NCBI GenBank assembly: GCA_934408705.1
Contig: CAKRVL010000037.1
Location: 1-22,100 of the forward strand
Source: an uncultured Blautia sp.
Lineage (GTDB): Bacteria > Bacillota > Clostridia > Lachnospirales > Lachnospiraceae
DNA: 22,100 bases
Direction of reading: 5' to 3'
The position numbers and the translations under genes are program-made. The notes beneath the pieces are model-generated. The model did not search any database. It saw only the letters and a list, made by a program, of their open reading frames with translations, and was not told where the DNA came from. The first letter of the stretch is position 1; each line of letters begins with the position of its first letter. This document shows positions 13,028 through 21,421 of this stretch, piece by piece.

Positions 13028-13055
13028 ATAATTTTGTAAAAAATCCTATACTTTT
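13028..13055. other. attR core direct repeat
   Basis: Identical over 28 bp to 2121-2148. To its right the chromosome resumes with the zapA leader (13056-13192), which has a TATAAT at 13070-13075 but no good -35 at the normal distance, so part of the zapA promoter could lie in the att region. Confidence 0.85.
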
Positions 13056-13192
13056 CTACAATTTTCGATTATAATAGGAGTGCTTACATAATTATAATAC
13101 GAAAATAGAACACGAACAGACCGGGTTTTATCTGACTGCTTGCAGCAGAGAACCGGGCATTGTACAGTATAAGATACAGGAGGCTTGAACGA

Positions 13193-13600
13193 ATGGCGGT
13201 CAAGAATACAGCACAGGTGATCATCGGGGGCAAGATCATTACCCTTGGAGGATATGAATCAGAGGAATATTTCCAGCAGGTAGCATCATATATGAATAAG
13301 AAGATAGGAGAGCTGGAGACTGTGCCGGGATACGGCAGACAGCCTATGGAGACCAAGCATATGCTTCTCAGCCTGAATATTACAGATGACTATTTCAAGG
13401 CGAAGAAGCAGGTTGAGACATACGAGCTTGATCTGCAGCAGAAGGATCAGGAGATGTATGATCTGAAACATGAACTGATCTCACTTCGTATGCAGATTGA
13501 AGAAGCACAGAAGAATGAGCAGGAAGCTCTGGATGAGAAGAATCTTCTGGAAGGCAAGGTTAAGGAACTGGAAAAAGAATTGGATGAAATGCTGAAATAA
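13193..13600 (+). CDS. zapA: Cell division protein ZapA
   Basis: ZapA crosslinks FtsZ filaments in the division ring. The 135-residue protein starts at ATG 13193 with AGGAGG at 13178-13183; the frame is open for 11 codons more, without a ribosome site. The N-terminal globular domain shows NTAQVIIGGKIITLGGYESE, then EEYFQQVASYMNKKI, typical of Firmicute ZapA. From about residue 75 a long coiled coil with heptad-like Leu, Glu and Lys follows (KVKELEKELDEMLK), longer than in the roughly 85-100-residue Bacillus protein. A terminator follows at once, so it is transcribed apart from the downstream genes. Confidence 0.9.
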   Translation: MAVKNTAQVIIGGKIITLGGYESEEYFQQVASYMNKKIGELETVPGYGRQPMETKHMLLSLNITDDYFKAKKQVETYELDLQQKDQEMYDLKHELISLRMQIEEAQKNEQEALDEKNLLEGKVKELEKELDEMLK

Positions 13601-13606
13601 AAGCAG

Positions 13607-13634
13607 GAGGGATTACCTAGGTGATTCCTCTTTT
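13607..13634 (+). terminator. Terminator after zapA
   Basis: GAGGGATTACC (13607-13617) and GGTGATTCCTC (13620-13630) form an 11-bp stem with two wobble pairs and a tiny loop, followed by TTTT. Confidence 0.7.
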
Positions 13635-13683
13635 CATTTCTGACAGATCATTCACTTTATACCACTAATTTGGAGGTTATACT

Positions 13684-15891
13684 TTGAACCAAAACAGTAT
13701 TGAATTGCTGGCACCGGCCGGCTCCTACGAAGGCTTTGAGGCAGCACTTGGAGCGGGGGCAGACGCTGTGTATGTAGGAGGAGCAATGTTTGGGGCCAGG
13801 GCATATGCCCGGAATTTCGATGAAGAAGAGCTTCTTCACGCCATTGATGTGGCACATATTCATGGAAAGAAGCTGTATCTTACAGTTAACACTTTATTAA
13901 AGAACAGAGAGCTAAAAGAAGAACTGGTTTCCTATCTGGAGCCTTATTACAATGCAGGGCTGGATGCGGTGATCGTTCAGGATATGGGTGTGTTTTCTTT
14001 GCTTAAGAGGGAGTTTCCCGGGCTTCATCTTCATGCCAGCACCCAGATGACAGTGACAGGACCGGAAGGAATGAAATTTCTGGCAGATCAGGGGGCAGCC
14101 CGTGTAGTTGCTGCAAGAGAGCTTTCATTGGAGGAGCTTTCCTGTATGCACGAAGCCAGTCCGATTGAGATAGAAGCCTTTGTGCATGGTGCACTTTGCT
14201 ATAGCTATTCCGGGCAGTGCCTGATGAGCAGTCTTCTTGGAGGAAGAAGCGGAAACAGAGGCCGTTGTGCACAGCCTTGCCGCCTTCCTTATCAGGTGAA
14301 GAACTTCAGAACCAGAGAATATGGAAAAGGAGATTTTTGTCCGTTAAGCCTGAAGGACATCTGTACGATAGAGATTCTGCCGGAGATTATAGGAGCGGGT
14401 GTCACCTCGCTGAAAATCGAAGGCCGGATGAAGCAGCCTTCTTATACGGCAGGGGTTACAGGTATGTATCGTAAATATCTGGATCTTTTGTTTGAAAAAG
14501 GACCGGAGAATTATCATGTAACAGATAAAGACAAAAAATATCTTCTTGATCTGTTTAATCGTGGCGGTTCCTGTACAGGCTATTATCAGATGGGGAATGG
14601 CCCGGCGATGATGGCATTTACCAATGAGAAGAAAACTGGTGAGGTGTCTTTTGAGCCGAAGCAGTTAAAGATAAAAATAAAAGGTCAGTTAAGTCTTATA
14701 CCTGGTCAGCCTGCACTTCTTCATGTATCCTGCAAGGACGCAGAGGCAATGGCTTATGCCGGCGAAGTACAGCATGCCAAGAATCAGCCTGTAACGAAGG
14801 AACGTGTCCTTCAGCAGCTGGACAAGCTTGGAAATACCATTTTCACATGGGAAGCGCTGGATATCCAGATGAATGATGATATTTTTGTTCCTATGAAGGT
14901 TCTTAACGAGATACGTCATCAGGCTATAGAGGAACTGACAGAGAAGCTTCTTAAGAAATACAGAAGGAATGTGGAAACAAAACGGGTTAAACCTATTGCA
15001 GATGGTTCATTTTTGCAAGGCAGTGATGTTGTGCGCTGTAATAATGTCTCTCTTGGAAAAGAAGACTATATTCCGATTTATGCATCCTGTGAAAGTGATG
15101 AAGCTGCCCGGATCCTTTGTGAGAATGAAGGGGTCAGGGGTGTTTATCTGCCCTATGCGTTAATGGAAAAATATCTGCAGACAGGTCTGGCGAATGGTAA
15201 GGAAATGTATCTTTCCCTTCCGCACATTACAAGAGGAAATCCTCCTAAGGGATATATGGATCAGAGTCAGAAGTGGCTGGAAGCAGGCATGAAGGGATTT
15301 CTTGTACGAAATCTGGAGTCCTACAGTGCTTTAGAACAGCTGGGACTTGCACACAGGTGTGTGCTGGATCATTCGTTATATACCTGGAATGATGAGAGTA
15401 TCCATTTCTGGAAGAATCAGAGTGTACTTCGGAATACAGTTCCTCTGGAATTAAATGCCAAGGAGCTTCGCTACAGGGAAAACACAGGCAGCGAAATGGT
15501 GGTTTATGGGCGTCTGCCCCTTATGCACAGTGCCCAGTGTGTACGCAAAAACACCTCCGGCTGCAATGGACAGGAGGATCATCTTATTTTGAGAGATCGT
15601 TATGACAAGGAGTTTCCTGTGGTATGTTATTGTAATCCATGGAAAATGGGAAATACAAAGACGGCTGGTCCATGTTATAATATCATCTACAACAGTCTTC
15701 CATACGGCCTCTTAAGAGAGGCGCCTATGGTGAAGGAGCTTGGGGTTTCATCTGTACGGCTTTCTTTTACTATAGAAAGCATGAGAGAGACAGAGCGGAT
15801 CGTGGAGGATTTTGTGGCAGCATATCATAAGGGGCGGGTATCCGGCGAATATGAGTTTACAAAAGGTCATTTTAAAAGAGGAGCCGAGTAA
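13684..15891 (+). CDS. U32 peptidase-family protein (RlhA/TrhP-like, DUF3656)
   Basis: U32 family proteins act in hydroxylation of tRNA or 23S rRNA (TrhP, RlhA) in bacteria where they have been studied, rather than as general proteases. The 735-residue protein starts at TTG 13684, with GGAGG at 13672-13676. The N terminus has the family signature ELLAPAGSYEGFEAALGAGA, then DAVYVGG, and the motif EAFVHGALCYSYSGQC. Cysteines C172, C179, C195 (GRCAQPC) and C199 are the probable iron-sulfur ligands. Length and the long C-terminal region fit the large DUF3656-containing members. Which RNA it modifies cannot be told. Confidence 0.9.
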   Translation: MNQNSIELLAPAGSYEGFEAALGAGADAVYVGGAMFGARAYARNFDEEELLHAIDVAHIHGKKLYLTVNTLLKNRELKEELVSYLEPYYNAGLDAVIVQDMGVFSLLKREFPGLHLHASTQMTVTGPEGMKFLADQGAARVVAARELSLEELSCMHEASPIEIEAFVHGALCYSYSGQCLMSSLLGGRSGNRGRCAQPCRLPYQVKNFRTREYGKGDFCPLSLKDICTIEILPEIIGAGVTSLKIEGRMKQPSYTAGVTGMYRKYLDLLFEKGPENYHVTDKDKKYLLDLFNRGGSCTGYYQMGNGPAMMAFTNEKKTGEVSFEPKQLKIKIKGQLSLIPGQPALLHVSCKDAEAMAYAGEVQHAKNQPVTKERVLQQLDKLGNTIFTWEALDIQMNDDIFVPMKVLNEIRHQAIEELTEKLLKKYRRNVETKRVKPIADGSFLQGSDVVRCNNVSLGKEDYIPIYASCESDEAARILCENEGVRGVYLPYALMEKYLQTGLANGKEMYLSLPHITRGNPPKGYMDQSQKWLEAGMKGFLVRNLESYSALEQLGLAHRCVLDHSLYTWNDESIHFWKNQSVLRNTVPLELNAKELRYRENTGSEMVVYGRLPLMHSAQCVRKNTSGCNGQEDHLILRDRYDKEFPVVCYCNPWKMGNTKTAGPCYNIIYNSLPYGLLREAPMVKELGVSSVRLSFTIESMRETERIVEDFVAAYHKGRVSGEYEFTKGHFKRGAE

Positions 15892-15896
15892 GGCGT

Positions 15897-17270
15897 ATGA
15901 TTAATATTGTTGTTGAATTATCTAAATATGTGATTCTGACACTGATGCTGGTATATACAGGGTTATGCTATTATCTTGTGTCAGGCAGGAATGCGCAGGA
16001 CAGGAAGGGGCTTCTCAGAAGCCAGATCACATTAACCTTTTTTCTGGATTTTGTAGCGTTCCTGGTAATATTTTTGAAAACCTTTGATTTCAAAGTGGTG
16101 GTTTTTTATGCAGAGATGATGGTATACTTTGCAGTTATCCTGATTTTATATCGCAGGATTTATAAGAACGCGTCTATGCTGCTACTAAATAATATGTGCA
16201 TGCTTTTAAGTGTGGGCTTTATAATGCTTTGCAGACTGGATATTGCATCTGCAAATAAGCAGCTGCTGATCGTTGCATGCGGAAGTGCAGTGGCACTGGT
16301 GATCCCGGTTATGATCCGTAAGATGAAGTTTCTCAAGGATCTTACCTGGGCATATGCTGGACTTGGAGTGGTTCTTCTTGGAGCAGTTCTTGTTCTTGCA
16401 CAGACCAGCTACGGCGCCAAGCTTTCCCTGATGGGAATTCAGCCATCAGAGGTGATTAAGCTTACCTTTGTATTTTTTATGGCATCCCTTCTTGCAAGAG
16501 AAGTAACCTTTAAGAAGGTTGTACTGGCTACGATTGTAGCAGGTCTTCATGTAGGAATCCTGGTGCTTTCCAGGGATCTTGGAAGTGCGGTGATATTCTT
16601 TGTAGCATATCTGGTGTTGATTTATGTATCTACCAGGAAGCCGGCTTATCTTTGTATTGGACTTGCAGGGGGAGCAGCAGGCTCAGTGCTAGCCTACCAG
16701 TTATTTGGGCATGTAAGACAGCGTGTCAGTGCTTGGAAGGATCCTATGGCTGTTTACCAGAATGAGGGTTATCAGATCGTACAGTCTCTGTTTGCCATCG
16801 GTACAGGCGGCTGGTTCGGAATGGGACTTTGCCAGGGATCTCCGGAGAAAATCCCTGTGGTGAAGAATGACTTTATTTTCAGCGCCATCTGTGAGGAAAT
16901 GGGCGGGATATTTGCTATCTGCCTGATTCTTGTATGCATGAGTTTTTTCCTTACTATTGTGGAGATTGCATTGCAGATCAAGAACCCGTTTTATAAACTG
17001 ATTGCCATTGGTCTTGGTACAGAGTATGCATTTCAGGTATTTCTTACTGTTGGAGGTGCCACTAAGTTTATACCTATGACAGGTGTAACACTTCCTCTTG
17101 TCAGCTACGGAGGAAGCTCCATTATGTGTATGATCCTGATGATCGCTATTATCCAGGGCTTGTATATTTATAGAGAGGACGAGGACGAAGAAATTGAGAG
17201 ACATCGACGAGAGGCAGCAAAGAGAGCGAGACAGAGAGCTGTTGAGGCAGCGGAAGAAAGAGATTACTAA
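15897..17270 (+). CDS. FtsW/RodA/SpoVE-family peptidoglycan polymerase
   Basis: A SEDS-family membrane glycosyltransferase that polymerises lipid II, working with a class B PBP. The 457-residue protein has about ten membrane segments and family motifs such as GIQPSEVIKLTFVFFMASLLA, SRDLGSAVIFFVAYLVLIY, GYQIVQSLFAIGTGGWFG (with GLCQGSPEKIPVVKNDFIFS after it) and a late PMTGVTLPLVSYGGSS. The ATG at 15897 is 5 bp after the U32 stop. The last 25 codons form a charged cytoplasmic tail (EERDY end) and overlap the start of the PBP gene. Whether it serves elongation or division is not decided by the sequence. Confidence 0.93.
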   Translation: MINIVVELSKYVILTLMLVYTGLCYYLVSGRNAQDRKGLLRSQITLTFFLDFVAFLVIFLKTFDFKVVVFYAEMMVYFAVILILYRRIYKNASMLLLNNMCMLLSVGFIMLCRLDIASANKQLLIVACGSAVALVIPVMIRKMKFLKDLTWAYAGLGVVLLGAVLVLAQTSYGAKLSLMGIQPSEVIKLTFVFFMASLLAREVTFKKVVLATIVAGLHVGILVLSRDLGSAVIFFVAYLVLIYVSTRKPAYLCIGLAGGAAGSVLAYQLFGHVRQRVSAWKDPMAVYQNEGYQIVQSLFAIGTGGWFGMGLCQGSPEKIPVVKNDFIFSAICEEMGGIFAICLILVCMSFFLTIVEIALQIKNPFYKLIAIGLGTEYAFQVFLTVGGATKFIPMTGVTLPLVSYGGSSIMCMILMIAIIQGLYIYREDEDEEIERHRREAAKRARQRAVEAAEERDY

Positions 17271-18675
17271 GAAGCGTAAAGCCAGAAATAAAGAGTATAC
17301 CTTTGTTTCCATTTTCTTTGGAATCATCTTTATCAGTATGATCGGGTATCTGATTTATTTCAATGGCTTTAAAAGCGATGATTTTATTAACAGTCCTTAT
17401 AATACCAGACAGGATTCTTTTTCTGACCGTGTGGTACGAGGTAAGATCATGTCTTCTGATGGACAGGTGCTTGCACAGACGAATGTAAGTGAGGATGGAA
17501 CAGAGACTCGCAGCTATCCTTACTCTAATATGTTTTCCCATGTTGTGGGATATGATTCCAATGGAAAAAGCGGCCTGGAATCTGAGGCGAACTTTACTCT
17601 TCTGACTTCCCACTCCTTTTTCCTGACGCAGATGAAGAATCAGTTCGTAGGTGAGAAGAATACAGGAGATACGGTGATCTCCACTTTAAATGCCCGGCTT
17701 CAGAATATTGCCTATAATGCATTGGGCGACAGAAGAGGCGCAGTTGTGGTGATCGAACCCTCCACCGGAAAAAGACTGGTAGAAGTCAGCAAGCCGGATT
17801 TTGATCCGAATACCATCAAAGATAACTGGCAGTATCTGGTAAATGATGAGAATGACAGCAGTCTTCTTAACAGAGCTACCAATGGTGCCTATCCACCTGG
17901 TTCTACTTTCAAGGTAGTAACTGCATTGGATTATTTTCGTAAGAAGGGAACCTTCGAGGGATATAATTATCTGTGTGAAGGAAGCATAACATTGGAAGAT
18001 CACACCATTCATTGTTATCACAATACAGTTCACGGACAGGAGAATTTCTATTCAGCATTTGCCAATTCCTGTAACTGTGCCTTTGCTGATATTGGCGTAG
18101 GACTTGGAGGTGCGTCACTTCGTGATACCGCAGAAGGTCTTTTGTTTAACAAGAGTCTGCCATTGAACTCCTACAGGACCAGCAGCTTTTCACTGGATAA
18201 GAATTCTGTAACCCCACTGATCATGCAGACCTCTATCGGACAGGGAAATACTTTGGTTTCTCCTATGCATATGGCTCTTATTACCTGTGCCATTGCTAAT
18301 GATGGGGTGCTTATGAAGCCTTACCTCATTGATCAGGTGGTAAATGATAATGGTGATTCCATAAAGAAGACTGAACCGGTGGCTTATAAGCGTCTGATGA
18401 GTTCGAATGAAGCGAATCTTCTTGGCAAGCTGATGAAGCAGGTAGTCGATTCAGGTACAGCCTCTGCACTCTCTGGCAGGGGATACACGGTAGCTGGTAA
18501 GACCGGATCAGCTGAATTTGATGAAGAAGGACATAGCCATTCCTGGTTTATCGGTTATTCTAATGTGGATGAGCCAGATTTGGTGGTTGCTGTAATCGTA
18601 GAGAATGGTGGTTCCGGCAGCGAGGCGGCTGTTCCCATCGCCGGACAGATTTTTGATGCATATCATTTTAATTGA
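17194..18675 (+). CDS. Class B penicillin-binding protein (PbpA/PBP2-like transpeptidase)
   Basis: The 493-residue transpeptidase crosslinks glycan strands made by the SEDS partner encoded just upstream. A cytoplasmic, very charged N terminus (to about residue 36) is followed by one membrane anchor (VSIFFGIIFISMIGYLIYF). The catalytic motifs are S237-T-F-K240, S292-C-N294 and K436-T-G438. The short N-terminal region fits PbpA rather than the larger FtsI type. The start is TTG 17194 within the upstream gene; no ATG occurs before the membrane segment. The overlap is 77 bp. Confidence 0.93.
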   Translation: MRDIDERQQRERDRELLRQRKKEITKKRKARNKEYTFVSIFFGIIFISMIGYLIYFNGFKSDDFINSPYNTRQDSFSDRVVRGKIMSSDGQVLAQTNVSEDGTETRSYPYSNMFSHVVGYDSNGKSGLESEANFTLLTSHSFFLTQMKNQFVGEKNTGDTVISTLNARLQNIAYNALGDRRGAVVVIEPSTGKRLVEVSKPDFDPNTIKDNWQYLVNDENDSSLLNRATNGAYPPGSTFKVVTALDYFRKKGTFEGYNYLCEGSITLEDHTIHCYHNTVHGQENFYSAFANSCNCAFADIGVGLGGASLRDTAEGLLFNKSLPLNSYRTSSFSLDKNSVTPLIMQTSIGQGNTLVSPMHMALITCAIANDGVLMKPYLIDQVVNDNGDSIKKTEPVAYKRLMSSNEANLLGKLMKQVVDSGTASALSGRGYTVAGKTGSAEFDEEGHSHSWFIGYSNVDEPDLVVAVIVENGGSGSEAAVPIAGQIFDAYHFN

Positions 18676-18703
18676 TTGTAAATATAATTAATTACATTCC
18701 CTG

Positions 18704-18732
18704 TTGCCAGTTTTCTGAAAAAGAGGTATACT
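18704..18732 (+). promoter_or_regulatory. Sigma-A promoter of the Nudix gene
   Basis: TTGCCA (18704-18709) - 17 bp - TATACT (18727-18732), 44 bp before the ATG. Confidence 0.75.
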
Positions 18733-18775
18733 ATATACAGTTTAGAAAACACACGCATTACAGGAGGATTGCAGC

Positions 18776-19231
18776 ATGATAGAAGCAACGAGCTGTGGCG
18801 GTGTGGTAATTCATCGAGGTAAGATTCTTGCATTATATAAATCTTACAAAAACCGTTACGAAGGCTGGGTTTTACCGAAGGGAACCGTAGAGCCTGGAGA
18901 GACTCATGAGCAGACCGCTTTGCGGGAGGTGAAGGAGGAAGCTGATGTGAGAGCCTCCATTGTGAGATATGTGGGGAAGAGCCAGTATAATTTCACAGTA
19001 CCGGAGGATATGGTCAACAAAGAGGTACATTGGTATCTTATGACGGCGGATAATTATCATAGCAAGCCTCAAAGAGAGGAGTTTTTCGTGGATTCCGGAT
19101 ATTATAAGTTCCACGAGATTTACCATTTGCTCCGCTTTGCAAATGAGAAGCAGATTGTTGAGAAGGCGTACCAGGAATATCTGGAACTGCGAAGTGCCGG
19201 ATTGTGGGACAAGCAGCAGAAGCATTTCTGA
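18776..19231 (+). CDS. Nudix hydrolase
   Basis: A 151-residue Nudix protein, a family that cleaves nucleoside diphosphates linked to another group (X). The Nudix box reads GTVEPGETHEQTALREVKEE from G36: G36, E42, R50-E51, E54 and E55 are in place for metal binding, while the usual glycine near the end is D57. The following WYLMTADN and late tyrosine/phenylalanine-rich parts recall Ap4A-type hydrolases, but the substrate is not determined. AGGAGG upstream, its own promoter and a strong terminator downstream make it a single-gene unit. Confidence 0.9.
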   Translation: MIEATSCGGVVIHRGKILALYKSYKNRYEGWVLPKGTVEPGETHEQTALREVKEEADVRASIVRYVGKSQYNFTVPEDMVNKEVHWYLMTADNYHSKPQREEFFVDSGYYKFHEIYHLLRFANEKQIVEKAYQEYLELRSAGLWDKQQKHF

Positions 19232-19250
19232 TTTATGTGGAGAGAAGAAG

Positions 19251-19285
19251 GGCTGCGTAGCGGATTTACGCAGCCTTTGCTGTTT
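19251..19285 (+). terminator. Terminator after the Nudix gene
   Basis: GGCTGCGTA (19251-19259) and TACGCAGCC (19267-19275) form a perfect 9-bp stem with a 7-nt loop, followed by TTTGCTGTTTT. Confidence 0.85.
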
Positions 19286-19288
19286 TAT

Positions 19289-19446
19289 GAACGCAGATAA
19301 GCATTCCCCCGCTTCAAGTGCGTGGAGCACTAAGCGGCGGGTGAAGGGGGATGCTTCTGTCAGTGGGAGCCTTCAGCTCCCACTGACAGATCGCGAAGCG
19401 ACTGCGTTCATGAGCAAGTAGAGAAGCGGACCTGGAATATCCGCTT
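19289..19446. repeat. Palindromic repeat element, copy 1, with inserted hairpin block
   Basis: GAACGCAG (19289-19296) pairs with CTGCGTTC (19402-19409). Between them lie a long hairpin (AAGCATTCCCCC 19299-19310 with GGGGGATGCTT 19346-19356, with AGTGC/GCACT inside) and a perfect 14-bp hairpin (CTGTCAGTGGGAGC 19357-19370 with its complement 19376-19389). After it come ATGAGCAAGTAG and a third hairpin AAGCGGA/TCCGCTT (19424-19446). A second copy without the inserted block is at 21614-21680. No ORF fits; it looks like a dispersed intergenic repeat or structured RNA. Confidence 0.75.
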
Positions 19447-19511
19447 TAATTGTTACAGCAGATAATGTTTAAATTTCCGAGAAAGGGAAAGCATTATTAC
19501 AAAGGAGTGTT

Positions 19512-19832
19512 GTGCCGAATATGCTGAAATGGCGGGAAGATTATTATGTAGGTGATGGTATTAAGGATGCGGCAAAAACACGGAAGTGGATTGACGCCGG
19601 CAGAATAGCATTAGGAGTGTATCTTGTTACACTGTCTGAGAATCCGGGAAATCTTCTTGAAATTGTACCATCCTATATGCTGATCCAGAAGAGCTGCTAT
19701 ACCAGATGTCCTGAGATCATTGGTATGGCAAAGGGGAAAGATGAAGCTATTGATATGGCAGTAGATATTGTAAAGAATATTTATGGCGAGACGGGTGCAT
19801 TTCAGGTAAAAGAATATTTTAAGAACAGGTGA
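19512..19832 (+). CDS. Conserved-looking hypothetical protein, 106 aa
   Basis: AAAGGAG at 19501-19507 fits either GTG 19512 (close) or ATG 19521 (13 bp away); I give the longer form. The protein is mixed alpha/beta (KWIDAGRIALGVYLVTLSEN, SYMLIQKSCYTRCPEIIGMA, AIDMAVDIVKNIYG). I do not recognise a family, though it sits stably at the head of the ytfI-ytfJ cluster, 4 bp before the next gene, and is probably co-transcribed with it. Confidence 0.7.
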   Translation: MPNMLKWREDYYVGDGIKDAAKTRKWIDAGRIALGVYLVTLSENPGNLLEIVPSYMLIQKSCYTRCPEIIGMAKGKDEAIDMAVDIVKNIYGETGAFQVKEYFKNR

Positions 19833-19836
19833 GCGC

Positions 19837-20943
19837 ATGTTACATATACTGTGGATCCTCATAAAAATTATATTGATCATACTGGGAATCCTGCTGGGAC
19901 TTGCGCTTCTTGCAGTTCTTCTTCTGTTGTTCTGTCCTCTGCGTTATCAGGCACAGGCAGTGAAGGAGTCGGACAGCTTTAAGGAAACAGAAATTGAGGC
20001 CAGAGTCAGCTGGCTGTTTCATGTAGCGGGTGTCAGGTTATCTTACTATAATGGCGAGAGAAAGCTTGAAATTATGATTTTCGGGGTTTCTCTTGAAAAC
20101 ATTAAAGGCTGGTTTAAGAAATTAAAGGGTGACAAAGGGAAAAAATCCGGCAGAAGAAGTGTCCCCGGACAGGCGAAGGGGCAGAAAAAATCTGCGCAGG
20201 CAGAACCGGAGCTGTCTATGCCGGAGGATGAGCAGGCGGAGCAGCAACTGCAGGAGGATAATCAGGCAGAACCGGAGCTGTCCGCACCAGAGCCAGAGCA
20301 GCCGATGCAGGTAGAACCGGAGCTGCCCATGCCTGAGCCTGAGCAGGTAGCGCAGCCGATTCAGAAAGACGTTCCGGTAGAACCCAAGCAGCCGGCGCAG
20401 GATGAGAACGAAAATGCGGAATCTGCTGCAAGGCCGGGTTTATTTACCCGTATCCGGGAAATACTAAGTAAAACAATCAAAATTCCGGGAAAACTGTGGA
20501 ATAAACTTACTTCATTGATTAAAGGGATTATTAAGAAGATCAAGCATGTAAAGAAAACTATTTCCGGTATCACAGATAAAATTGGCTGGTGGAGAGCATT
20601 TCTTACCAACGAGCGGACAAAGGCAGCATTTTCCCTCATATGGAAAGATGCGAAAGGTCTGATTCATCATATCCTTCCTACGAAAGTGGATGGTCATGTT
20701 ACCTTTGGGTGTGAAGATCCATCTGTTACAGGCGCAGCCCTGGCAGTTCTTGGAATGTCTTTTCCTTTCCATAAGAACCGGATACAGATTACCCCGCTTT
20801 TTGACGGTGAGAATACGCTCACTGGAAATGTGTTTCTGAAAGGCCGTATCTACGGTGTCATGTTTGTAAAGGCAGCAATAGAGATTTACTTTAACAAAAA
20901 TATAAAATACGTTATTAACCGATGGAAGCATAAGGAGGACTAA
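19837..20943 (+). CDS. ytfI: DUF2953 membrane-anchored protein (YtfI-like)
   Basis: The 368-residue protein has an N-terminal membrane segment (residues about 4-32), then the DUF2953 start (CPLRYQAQAV, EIEARVSWLFHVAGVRLSY) and a C-terminal part (HVTFGCEDPSVTGAALAVLG). In Bacillus the DUF2953 protein YtfI is encoded beside ytfJ, as here. Between the two parts is an inserted low-complexity stretch of about 75 residues built from AEPEL, PEPEQ and similar words (20197-20420), a degenerate repeat that probably varies in length between strains. The role is probably sporulation or spore germination, inferred from the neighbour. Confidence 0.8.
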   Translation: MLHILWILIKIILIILGILLGLALLAVLLLLFCPLRYQAQAVKESDSFKETEIEARVSWLFHVAGVRLSYYNGERKLEIMIFGVSLENIKGWFKKLKGDKGKKSGRRSVPGQAKGQKKSAQAEPELSMPEDEQAEQQLQEDNQAEPELSAPEPEQPMQVEPELPMPEPEQVAQPIQKDVPVEPKQPAQDENENAESAARPGLFTRIREILSKTIKIPGKLWNKLTSLIKGIIKKIKHVKKTISGITDKIGWWRAFLTNERTKAAFSLIWKDAKGLIHHILPTKVDGHVTFGCEDPSVTGAALAVLGMSFPFHKNRIQITPLFDGENTLTGNVFLKGRIYGVMFVKAAIEIYFNKNIKYVINRWKHKED

Positions 20944-20945
20944 AA

Positions 20946-21326
20946 ATGGAAAACGAAAACAACTTCAAAGAAACCGTAAGCTCTCTGTTTAAGGGAATGG
21001 ATGGCTTTGTATCAGCCAAGACTGTAGTAGGAGATGCGATTCATGTAGGAGAAACCATTATACTTCCACTGGTGGATGTATCCTTTGGTGTAGGTGCCGG
21101 CGCATTTGCAGGTGACAAGAAGAATAATGGTGGCGGAGGTCTTGCAGGAAAGATGACTCCCTGCGCTGTTCTGGTAATCCAGAATGGTACTACCAAGCTT
21201 GTAAATGTTAAGAATCAGGATGGTCTTACCAAGGTTCTGGATATGGTTCCGGATTTTGTGAACCGCTTTGCACCTGGTGGAAATGATAGTGCTGACGAGA
21301 CAGTGGAACCCGAAAATAAAGACTGA
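20946..21326 (+). CDS. ytfJ: GerW-family sporulation protein YtfJ
   Basis: A 126-residue protein of the GerW/YtfJ family, needed for proper spore germination in Bacillus. It shows the family core IILPLVDVSFGVGAGAFAG, a glycine-rich loop (NGGGGLAG), then KMTPCAVLVIQNG and a C-terminal helix with DMVPDFVNRF. GGAGG overlaps the end of the upstream gene, and the ATG is 2 bp after that stop, so the two are co-translated. The acidic tail (ADETVEPENKD) is variable in the family. Confidence 0.92.
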   Translation: MENENNFKETVSSLFKGMDGFVSAKTVVGDAIHVGETIILPLVDVSFGVGAGAFAGDKKNNGGGGLAGKMTPCAVLVIQNGTTKLVNVKNQDGLTKVLDMVPDFVNRFAPGGNDSADETVEPENKD

Positions 21327-21421
21327 TCAGTGATATTAGCCGGGGACTATATCGGAAGTGCTTAAGATGAGAAATCCTGCATAAAATATACTAAACCAAA
21401 GAGACGAGAATGTAAAAGGTT

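Larger units (their letters stand above)
2121..13055. mobile_element. Integrated satellite-like element, about 10.9 kb
   Basis: The boundaries are a 28-bp perfect direct repeat (attL 2121-2148, attR 13028-13055). Contents in order are an XRE repressor (minus strand), excisionase-like and winged-helix proteins, an O-like initiator with internal iterons, a primase-helicase, small ORFs, a 1-kb repeat region, a Rha-family regulator, a type I toxin-antitoxin locus, a minus-strand RHH operon, further small ORFs and a tyrosine integrase. I see no terminase, portal, capsid, tail, lysis, relaxase or FtsK/TraG-like gene. In the circular form the integrase and the repressor would converge on attP. This fits a phage satellite, a reduced prophage or a replicating integrative plasmid; the sequence does not decide between them. 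Confidence 0.85.

Noticed and set aside
16701..17327. 208-codon minus-strand ORF
   Set aside because: Antisense to the FtsW/RodA gene, low-complexity in composition and without family features.
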